A DNA stretch of 64,000 bases. Source: Loripinus fragilis (lineage: Eukaryota > Mollusca > Bivalvia > Lucinida > Lucinidae). Below are positions 23,101 to 35,100 of this stretch, one piece after another. Each line of letters begins with the position of its first letter. The stretch's first letter is position 1. The position numbers and the translations under genes were made by a program. The notes under the pieces were generated by a model. The model was not told the DNA's origin. It saw only the letters and a program-made list of their open reading frames with translations, and ran no database searches. Where the stretch lies: the NCBI GenBank assembly GCA_964019695.1, contig OZ026524.1:18593509-18657508 (forward strand). The letters are read 5' to 3'.

Positions 23101-26100
23101 GCCCCAGTTTGCTAAAGTACTGAAGTCTTACGCTTAAATTTGAGCTGACTGTTCTCATCTTCGTTAAGTGTATTCGCTAGTTGGACTTCAATCTGTTTAT
23201 TGACTCGCTAACACAGCTGATTCCATGGCTGTCAGCGTCAGATCATACATACTATGCACGGTATTTGAAGGTTTATATTTGAGATATGATAGTATTGAGT
23301 CAAAACATTAATGAATATGCAGATACGTATTTATTCCCTGGTCGAAACATGTAATAACCAATTCATTCAATGATTTCTACCATTTTGGCATGCATCTATG
23401 TTAATAAACGAGATAACCGGAAGTATTGTTTAGATTAAGCGTGCGCAATTATGGCAGACATTTTTAGATTCTTTTGACCTTTTGACCCACACTGGGGCAG
23501 AACATTTGCTTGCATGGTGTTCTATGCTTCATTTCAATTAATTTGATATGCAACATGGCTACTTTAAGATAAGAAACAAATATAACATTTTGACCCCACC
23601 CCAGGGGTCATGGGTAAGTGGAAGACCACACTATTTGCTAACATTCTATTGTATGCTTCATTCCCTTTAATTTGATATGCAAAGGGACCAGATTTGGCCT
23701 CAGGGAAATAATTTGAACAAACGTGGTAGATGTCTATTACGTGATACAAACAAAATATCAAGGTTCTAGGCCTTGTGGTTTCAGACAAGTAGTTTTTTCA
23801 TGTTTCCCCATTATAGGCCTATGCTAAACATGTGGCCCCAGGGCGGGCCATTTTTGGCCCCAGGAGCATATTTTGAACAAACTTGGTAAAAATTTACTAG
23901 GAATACATACAAAATATCAAGGTTCTAGGCTTTCTGGTTTCAGACAAGAAGATTTCTAAAGTTTACATCTTGAAAATCAATTTTAGCCTGTATGACCTAG
24001 ATATGCAACGGACCAATACCATTTGAACAATTATTAATGAGATTCATATTAAGAGGGCCATATAAGGATTATTCTTGCTAAGTTTAGAAGACATCCAGCC
24101 AGTAGTTTAAGAGATGTCCTTTGAAGCAATTGTTGACAAACGATGACGACGACGACGACGCACGACGGTCACCAGACATTCAATGATCACAATAGCTTAC
24201 CATGAGCCAATGACTTAGGTAAAAATAGCCATATACCTGTTGGGTGCAAAAATGTGCTTTTGCATAATACATGGTTTTTGTTCCCCAACAACAGCGTTCT
24301 TATTTATGATCGCAGTTGTTGAAAGTGTGACAATATGCCTAAAGTAGCCTGTTCATTTCCTATATGCAAACGGGTTACTGTCCATTCGGAAGCACTTATA
24401 GGTCAGGGTGGGGGCTTAAAATCGTTAAACTGACCAAGTTATCGCCCTAGATGCTTTTGTTGTAAAACACAAAATAAGTTTGGCTCGCGTGGATGCCTCC
24501 TAACCTAAGCAATGTATCACAGGGAAGTAACCAAATAAATTAACAAACTGTGATGAAAAAAGAAAAAAAGGCTCTCAACTCACAGACTGTCAGAGCTAAT
24601 AAAAACCCCAGTTGAGTCACGGTGGGCTTTGCCTCTGACAAACATCAGGCACTGACCCACCAATTAAAGCTTTATGTCAGTGTCGTCATAGAGTCGGATG
24701 CCTGACCCACCATCGTGTAATTCAAGAGGAAATCATAACTATAAACATCATATTTTATCAGAAATAGTCACACTTACAGTATAGCAACTTGGCCTTCACT
24801 GTTTGCTACAGAAAATGTGTCAGTGATCTGGATCTATTTTTTCAATAGAGTTGTCAAATACAGATTCAAAAAGAAACATTATTGAACTTACATGTTGGTC
24901 CAGGTCCATGCGTTGTTGATGGTTGGCTTGACATGTGCGAAGGAAGTGCAGGCAAAGCTACTGGGACAATAGTACCCCCAGCTATTGTATGTGAGCCTGA
25001 AACACATCACCAGCCATTTAAAGACAGACAGATCCTATCATTGGGCCTTTTATGGTTAATTCATGTATATTTCAAACATAAGGTGACAAAGTTTAAAACA
25101 CAACGTTGTTTACCTAATGGGGAGATGTTGTTACAAATTCCATAAGGGATTTACTCGACAATTCTTCCCTTTAGTATCATTTTGAAAACTGCAGCAAGTG
25201 AAAAGAATCACTACCAGTGTCAGTAATCGATGTACATATATATGTTAGTATTCTGACTACGGCCCTGACAACAGGTGTTAGCTAAAGGTGTAGCTCCAAT
25301 CACGCAGTTATGCCAGTGCATCATGAAAACCTCACACATTCAGACAAAACATTCAATATAGAAATAGCGTTTTCCAATACCAGAGGGATGTGCTCTTAAT
25401 TAAAATACAGTAAAACATGTCTTAAGTGGCCACTCAAAATAAGTCCAAACAAAGGTCTTAAAGACAAATTGTAGCTTAATAAAGGTCGAAAGTATTGCAG
25501 AATGCTCCACTTGGAGCATTCTGCAATACTTTTGACCTGCATTAAGCGACAATTTTTCTTTTTGAGAGTGGCCGTTTTAGACATGTTTACTGTACATCGC
25601 TCGATCTGGGAGCACATTCTTTGTTTGAAGAGAAGTCCCCATTTTGAAGAGGGGCGAGATTAACAAATATCACTGCTCATTGTATTAGTCCCCCTTTGAT
25701 GTGCGTTACACATTAAACGTGCTGCCTGCACGCCTGGCGATAAGTAGTAAACTTACTTGTTGATCCTGTTTCATTTGGCTTTGTGGTTTGGATTGACGTA
25801 TCTGGTGGTGCAACAGTCGTGGTTACCGGACCCATAGCATCACCAGAAGTTGTTAGCGAGTCTGAAACATAGAACCATCCCATTTATGCCAAATGGAAAC
25901 CTCTATAATGACAATATTTGGGCCTCGACGCGAGAAAACCTGTATTCGGGGTGTTGCGAATAACACAGGCGCAGACCAGCCTGCGCATCCGCGCAGACTG
26001 ATCAGCGCCTATGTATTCATGTATTAGAAATTAACATATCGTGGCTTGCTAAAAGCGAAATTTCAATTTACTAGCTAGTCTCTGTAGCAAAGGAGACTGG

Positions 26101-29100
26101 TTTGAGTGTCGCTTGATCAGAAACTGTCCCCCAAAGACTGGTTTTCTTGCGTTGCGGTCCATTTAATACTGTAGTGGTCAATCGGTCGTTGGGTCTTGTA
26201 GTGGTCCGAATTTTAAAATTGTTGTGATTGCTGATTATGTTTGTGATAACAAACGGAACAGATCTCACTCAAATCTACATTGTTTGCTTCTGTCCAATTT
26301 ACAAAGTGTGTGGCTTAAATGGTTATTAATGATGATTTTATTTTTTAAAGACGTAAGTGAGTATTATCAGGAAATACCAATATCACACACTGTAGACCAC
26401 CCAATTACCGCGAGGAAGATGTACAGAACACTAACACTCACAAGGCATCAGGAAGACAATTAAAGCAGTGCAACGAACTTTCTCTTCTTCAGAAAAATAA
26501 TTACAAAACTAGAAAATACACCAATTATTGCATAAAACAATAATGAACAACAACAGAACCTCAACCTTAGAGCGGACAGCAGCCCAAGCCACCGAGGGAC
26601 CTAAATGCATTTTACTGGCGCCAAATATTCGCCCTGGATTTTGATGTCGTTAAAACACAAAATTGTTTAGCTCGCATGGAAGCTATTTAGGTAATGCCAA
26701 CTAAGACTTTATATATATCCCAAAAATTGTGTCTGTAGGCATCAAAGCCCCAGTGAAACTGCTTGGTTGCACACTCTTATGACTGTCTGTGAGTTAAAAG
26801 TGGTCTTCTTTATGATCAGGAACTGGAGTAATGAGAACCAAAGTCTTGCCTTCGAAATGGAATTAGAAATCAACCAAAATTACAAATAGACATGCTACAA
26901 GAACACAAGGTGAGCAGATTAACATATAGACAACTTTTTCCAAACAGATGTAAAATTGCAAAGGGAATTTAAAGTCACAGTGCTTTCAGTCAACAAATTT
27001 ATATGTGCAGCGTGGTATTCAAGGGTTGAAAAATGATGAATTCAAAACAGTTATAAATCGCGAGATATATAATGCATGTGCAGCAATTGATGATCAGCCA
27101 ACTGTACATAAGAAGTCTCAACAGGTACCTGGTATTTAAATTGAAAGCTACATCCTAGCCCCTTTTCCAAACACATTGACATTTTATGGGGGATATCATG
27201 CAAACAAGTTTTACATCGTAGTGAACAATGTTATAAAATAAGATTAATTAAAAAGGTAAGAGACACATGCCATTGCTGGTAAAATGAATGTCAGTTAGAT
27301 AAGTGAGGTTGTGTGTAAACATACAAAGGGACAAACTAAATTTAGTAAGGGATCAAATGACTCGCCTTGTCTAGTACTATTATGATAATGAACTGTCAAT
27401 TAAAATAATGGTATTTAAAAACAAGCCAAACTTCATTTTCGCATAAAGAATCACTGAGTTAGGGACCATATCGCCTAATAAATTAATTGATGTATTTCAA
27501 CTCGCTTTTGAGACGTTTAAAAGCTGTTGATGGTTTTCGTGTTACTCAAACTGATTGTTAATGGTACGCACGTGTCAGATTTGTTTCAATGTCAAATTAA
27601 TTGTCTTTTGTACATGCATAGCGTTCTTGTATCGATGTTCATAATGTTTCCAATAATGAAATTGAGAAATTAAATGGTTCCAGGACAAAACAAGCCTCAA
27701 ACATTAAATAAATATCAATGTTTAAAATGACCTACATGTATATCATGTGTTTTCCGACACAGTTACCGGTTTTAAAAAAATCACAAAACTTTGTCAGTAT
27801 ACAATGGACATGTGAGGTAAACTTTATAGGCAGTATCATTGGTTGACAAGCACAGGAACATATGTAAATTGTAGACAGAATTTGACGTTCTCATGAATTT
27901 CACTGATATTTTTTTGAATATTTTGAATTTAAAGTTTCATAAAAATTTGCTTGCATGTTTGCATGGGCCAACATAGTATCAAAGCAATTCACATGGGGTC
28001 CTTTCACTATTCTAGTTTAAGTTAGCTGAGATACGCTCAAGACGATGGTTAAACAATGACAAAATATTTGACAGGTGTCCTCGAAAAGTTGGAGTACCCA
28101 GGGTGCTCTCCTGGGGCATAAAGGTCTCTATTGAAATAATTAAATGTCTTTTCATATACTTAACTAATAGAGAAACTTGACACATACTGTATGACAATTC
28201 TTCGGTAGTAAATGAATGTAATGCACACTTCTCTTTCTATTGCATAAAGCTGAACAAAGCTAGACTAAGATGCACTGAGATTACAAATGTAATTGAAAAG
28301 ATGAACTAAGGATCATTGACGGTTTGGGTCTTATACGCCTATTTTTCTGATTCCCAGAACGCTGTTTTTGAGCTTCTAGTGTGGTGCATGTAGCATCAGT
28401 GCAATAGGTGAATCTAATGGCAAGAGCCAGCTAGCAAAATATTTTCAAAATTCCTACGCACTCGAGAGTTATGGCGGGTAGAAAAGGGAGGGGGTCTGAA
28501 ATTTCATGAAAATAAAAAGTGCTTTAAAAAGTGATTTCTGCACATTTTCTTGATTTATTTGGTAGGCATGGTGATATCTATTGAACATACCATATGCAGA
28601 GTATTAACGAATCACGGTAATTGATGAAACTGTTTTAAAAACAAAATATGTTTTGTAATAAAATGATTTTGGGGAGATAATTTAGAAGTTACCTGTACAT
28701 TTTTGACTACACGTACCGTAAATAATACAAAACTGAAAGCTCAACAAAAGAAATAAATATTTTTGAAGGAATGAAAGTGTCTCATTTAATATTGGAAAGT
28801 AAAATTGATTCTAACTAGATCCTTTGAATATTATTTTGCTATGTTAAAAGGGCATAGCATGTTGGATGTATTTAAAGTGCCCTAATATTTATGGTATACA
28901 TGATGCATGTATATCCCTATATGAGACAATATATTGAACACAAAAGTATTTAACTGTTATAACTCTTTGCATGCCAGTGGATAATTATGTCGTCTGCCAA
29001 TAGCCTTTTGCAAACAGTTTGAACCCAGATGAAGACCAATAGAATGTCGGTCTTGATCTGGATCCAAACTGTTTGACACTCTGATGGTGGTCCTGCGTGG

Positions 29101-32100
29101 TTTATTTTTAAAAACTTAATTTTGAAGGAAGTCAGCAGACCTAGGTAAAAACATGAACAATTCCCTAGCATGCAAATAGATAAGTACAGGACGTTTGCAA
29201 AATAATGTGTCATTTAATAACAGTTAGATTTTTTCTTATGAAAAAATGCATAAAACCTTGCTAATTCTACTTTTAATCTTAAAGTACTTTATATTAAACT
29301 AGCACAGAGTACAACGCAATTTAGGAGGTTGGTGCTAGAGAACTTGTTTACTGTCATTAATTTCTTATTTGGTAGAAAAGGCATTTTATGGGCTTAGGCC
29401 CTGGGTTTTTGGGCTGCTGAGCATCTTTCCCCCCCATGTGCCAGCAAGCCACTTCCATACAATGTGTAAAATATGGTAACACATATACATGCAAAAGCTT
29501 TTGCTGGCACACGGGGGGGGGAATGATATTTTAAAAAATGTTTTCGAATTCCTATATATCTTAATGTAAAACTGATTGTTCTACCCAAAATTTTACATCT
29601 TTGAAGCATTTAATATCGAAAATGGATTTCACAGCCATAAAGTTCTCAGGCCAGGGTTGCTTCAAGGCGAAGAAAAGGACGATTGACAAACTTTTATTTT
29701 TACTGAAAACCATAGGCATTTACCCATAGCAAGTGTCAATGATCCTTTCAGACGTCAGCTATTAAAACGGAACGTAACCCCTAAAATCATTTTTGCAAGA
29801 AAAAAGGTATCAAGCAAAATTCACCAGAAACCGCTTTTGTGTGATTCTTTGTTATTTCATTGTCATCTTCTGGGCATTCAAATAAAACATGCATGCATTG
29901 TTCAACCTCAAAAAAACTATTTTCATTTTCTTAACGTCAAGTTTACGTTATCAGCATTTTATGAGCTTTTTTTTAAAAGCACTGCCACTTTATCAACTTT
30001 CCCGATTTGTATGATGGTTGGAATGTATTTTGACAATGCTTCAGTCCTTATGAACTCCGTAACTGCCGCCAATGTCCATTTAGCGACGGCAAGCGTTATA
30101 ATTACATGCTGATATGTGTATAATGCAAAGCTTGAAATTCATAGGCGATTAATGTAAAGTGTAGCCAATTGGCACTATAACAAAGTCATCGACGTTATAA
30201 ATAAAGTGCAATACCATGCTAACCTGATAAGATACAAATGGGAGAGAAAAACGTTTACCACCCAATGTGCAACTTTGCAGTCAACATGGGAGATAAATGA
30301 TACACTATCTTGTATATGAGCCGCCACATGAGATTCCCAACAATGTGGTATGCGCGACAAACAAAGCCTCAGACCACCCTTTGCATACACGCAGTCTGAT
30401 CAGAACCTTTGCTAGTCGCTTGAATATTTTATTAATGTTAAGCTACTGACTGAACATCATTTGGAATGTGTAAGCTTAAAGGAGGCTGCACAGGTTCGTC
30501 TGAGTCTACACTTTGTCAAAATGCCACATTGTTGGAAATCACATGTCGCGGCTCAATTATAATAAAAGGGATAGGATAATAGGTACGTACTTGTCGAAAA
30601 ACATCCCATAATCTCTAGGTTAAAATTAAACAACGAGTTGTCATTCCCAGTGTCAAGATGGCCTGGGGTGACTTGTAAGATAGATGTACTTATCGCCGAG
30701 TCAAACGCCACATCTAGACGTTCAGGATGTGTTTCCTTCAGCCCGTTATCCGGGCCCTCGTCTGTTAATATACTGGCTGAGTACACATTGCCAATGATAG
30801 TTAGGTTGAGCACATGCATTTGCCCTTGATTTGGTTTTATTTCTATGAATGGGTACATGTACTGGTGCATGATTAGTCCTGATCCAGTTGGTCTCAAAGC
30901 GTCGACAGCCAGCCCTGGAAGTGGCAGCCATTTGATGAGAACTCTTCCATACAATGAAAAATCGTCCAGTAGGTTAGTGGCTTCATCTATGTTCACTGTT
31001 GTTTCACCTGAAAATATCAATCAAAAGTATTTTATCGTATTATATGACTTTTTGGGTACTGCAAAGGTGGCACCTCATGAATGCGTAATTAGGACTGGTC
31101 AACCTTAGACGTATATAGGTAAAAGCTGAAAAAGAGGCGTGGTTTTCTTCAAAAGTAACTGTACATTTGTGTACCATCGTGCGGCGCCATTACCTCAGTA
31201 TAGACGCAAAAAAAATATTTAGTCCTTAAAACGCCAGCAACATAACTGCATCTGAAAATGTCTATTTAGCATAAGCATAGAGGCAAACATTGTGGACCCA
31301 GATCAGACTGCTCCTATGAACGGCAAAAGCATACATCTTGTGCTTATGTGCTTTAAGGGTTAATATAGTGGATTTAAAGATAGTTGAGAATCGTTGTAAA
31401 CAAACACTTACGAGATTACCTTGATTTTGGGCAAGCAGGTAGCCTCAATTCACAGATTACTGCATATGCGCGTGGCAGTAAATAGGCATGCTTTACCTGT
31501 TTATAAGAAAAATAGAATTGCCTCATTACTGTGCATCTTTGAAACTACAGTAAATATGAGTTCAGTGTGTATACTGTAGGGTAAGGATTTACATGAAATG
31601 CACGCGCGTTTGTGCAGCCCAAACAACTTTTTTACTCTTCTCCAAATTATAAATATAACCTGAGTTCCCTTGTTTAGCAGATGAAACAGCCGAACCATGC
31701 CTAGATATGAATATTAAAGTTGCCATCTTTACATTTAGCGAAAAGTTTATTAATGTGAAATCGATAAACCACTCAGTGGTTGACATATTGTCACTTCAGT
31801 GCTATAGTGTTCTCTCTACCATTGCACAAGTTTTGAGAAAAATGAGTTTAAAACTTTGAGCATCCTGATTTTTGATGCCTTATTTATCACAGACATTTTA
31901 ATCATACAAGAGGGTTAAATATATACATACAGTGTAAATGACCTTGGTTTGAAGAAATTTTTACAGTAATATGGAATTTACGGGCAATTTGCAGTTTGCA
32001 GATAGAACATTATGCCATAAAAATCGCCATCTGCGTTCAGTGCTATAGTGTTCTATATTTTCCTATAGCTTATTATTCTGTTTATGGAGTCAATTCATAT

Positions 32101-35100
32101 ACTAGTCTGAACAGAATTGATTATTTGTACCTAAAAGTAGCAGATTTAGTCATTTATTTGGCATAACAGTAACAAACCGCTCGGGATATGCCATTAACAT
32201 TTATGTAAGGGAGGTAATCTGTTTCTACAGTTAATTGCTCTGTCAATGGGGTCAATTTGTATAATATTTTAGACTGAACTGATTATTTGGACCTTAAAGT
32301 AGCAGATTTAACCATTGATTTGCAATTACATCGACAAATTTCTTCAATTAATGCAGTTTAAACATGTGTAAGGGAGGTAATCTGTTTCTACAGCTTATCA
32401 TCCTGTTCATGGATCAATTTGCGTTATATTTTTGACTGAGCGGATTATTTGGACCTAAAAGTAGCAGATATAGCCATTAGTTTGTCATAAGACCGACAAA
32501 CGTCTTCAAAGTAGGAAATTTAAATTTATGTAATAGAAGTAACTGCTTTTTTTGCAATTTCTCCCAGGGAAGTGACTTTATGTAGATATAACAGTATGAC
32601 ACTGAACTAACCCAGTCATGTGACATAATCATCATTGGCCATTGGATGAACTCACTTAGAACACTATGGCACTAAACGAAATTGTCTTTTTGTAGATAGA
32701 ATGGAAAAGCACAAAGATTTAAAGCTTACTGGGAGGAGATAAGCAAATGAAACCTTCACCAGTAGATAGAACATTTGATCCCCTTTCCAACGGTATGCAT
32801 AACTCATTTTAGACCAAAATGTCACTTAGAACACTATAGCACTGAAGCGACAATATTTAATAATGTATTGCAATTACGTGCATAACGATAACGACCAAAT
32901 CTTAACGTTTCCACGCCAAAAATAAGATTTTCAAAGTAATTTTAATGTCATATGATAACATAATTTTAGCACTCCTGTATTATTGAATTTATTAAACTCG
33001 TTGCAAAACAGCGATAAAATGCTCGGCAAGGCTCGCATTTTATAGGTTTACCCTAGCCCATTTAATAAATTCAATAAAACACGAAGCCAATTTGGATCTT
33101 ATCGCATATGTGCAAAAGCCTCCTATAAACATCCATGCATATTATATCAAGCGGGACGAGAGGTCTAAATGTCTGGCCTTGCCTCTTCATTCATACCTGG
33201 TGTTGCTCTGTCGAGGTCGTGCGCATGCGCAGCGCGTATACGCAGGCTCGTCTGAACATTTACTTCTTGTCGATGTGAGAAATAACGAAACAATTTGAGC
33301 CGCAACCTGAGTTTTCCAACAATGTGGTATGTGCGGCTATGGTAGTCGCTTGAATACTGTATGAGCGTTAAGCTACTGACCGAACATCATTTGGCGTTTC
33401 TGAGCTTAAGAGGAGGCTACACAGGCTCACCTGAGTCAACACTTGTCAAAATGTCACATTTTTGGAAATATCATGTCACTGCTCATTTTTAAAATAAAAT
33501 GGCTAGATCCTCTATTACGAAGGGCATTTGGAAAGTTCTTAGCATGGTCTTTTATCTCAGTAACCGATTTACAAGCCCTATCATGTTTGGTATCATTTTT
33601 AAGAGCTATCTTTTTTATGTTATGGCAAACATTTCGTGAAGATATCTTAATGTTTACACGAAAAATATAATTGCGAATACATGTACTGTTTGTATACTGG
33701 AAAACGCAAAATTTCAGTGCAAAATATAACATTTTACCTTTTGAAAGTGTGCAGAACATTAACAATATTTCATGAAATTACATAATTTTGTACCATTAGG
33801 TAGGCCACAATCTGGTACACTTCTTATACAATTGATGACCGAGTTGGATGTTTCTAATAACTAAATACTAGAACAGCAGTTACTGTACCAAAACCGTCTA
33901 GAAAGCAAAGCAATGCGCTATTTTTGTCGACTAAAAATCGCATATCACAATGCACATGATTCGAAAATAAATACATGTAACCAACTTTAGTCGACAAAAT
34001 GCTGTGTGTTGGTATACTGTAAAGTACACTTTATGCTCTTTGTATTGAAACCAAAAGAAAGTTTGAAAGCCAGAACAAAGGGAAGATACCTCTTATAATC
34101 TTCCCATGGGCAGAGTAAGTTTAGCTTTGAGTTGACGTTTTGGTTCATTTCAATTGAAAACGGTGGCAAACAAAAAAGTAAAAATACCTTGAGAGTAGAA
34201 ATAAAAAAAGGAAGAGGCTATTTACAGTTGACTGTCAATAGCCAAAAAACGTTAAAATGGCTATTTACAGTTGACTGTCAATAGCCAAAAAACGTTAAAG
34301 TGGCTATTTACAGTCAACTGTCATTAGCCAAAAAACGTTGGAATGGCTATTGACAGTCAACTGTAAATAGCCATTTTAACGTTTTTTGGCTATTTACAGA
34401 TAAATCAGATATTCTCATTGATGTTAACTTTATATTCGAACATTTGGTGTACAATTTCAAATACAGATGAATATTAAAGTCAAATAAATGTGTTTCTTCC
34501 ATAATTAGTGTATGCTGTAGATCGTATTTGAGCCTGGCATGTGAGTTTTGGGTATTTGACGCATGCAAAAAGTTAAGAAACACGCAAGCTTGTGCATTTA
34601 CACAGATGCTCCATTGTCACCACTGTTCGTACGCATAAGTAGAAAATGTTTCATATAAGAGCCAAACATCTCAAAAAATGTACAAGTACGGATTGGCAGT
34701 TAGGTGAATGATTGTGACATTTCCTGATCAAGATTATATAGCTCAGACTTCTTACGTGTAACATATATTCCATGGTTTCCTGATCAGACACCACATTCTG
34801 CGAAATCTGATCTGAATCTCGACTGTTTGTCTATATCCCATGGATGTATATATGTTTATAGCACAAGTTGTTTTGTTCCTCGGAGTTACACGTACATGTA
34901 CGAGGTCTGATTATGTCTGAAATAAGCAACGCATTTGAACATTTTATTATTTTATTAATGAAATCCTATTCACATTTTCTAAATAAAAGCGATTCATGTA
35001 TATCAACTAACAGTACATGTACCCAGTGAACCATTCGACGTCATCTGAACGTGAAGATGACGTTCCCAGGTAAAACGTGTTTAAGACGTGATCGTCACCC

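Noticed and set aside
33443..33765. Overlapping opposed open frames
   Set aside because: Neither has a recognisable domain; the two are shadows of each other in an AT-rich intron.
34216..34399. CRISPR-like array
   Set aside because: The units are identical palindromes with constant short spacers and an orientation flip; there are no variable spacers or cas genes, and the context is animal.
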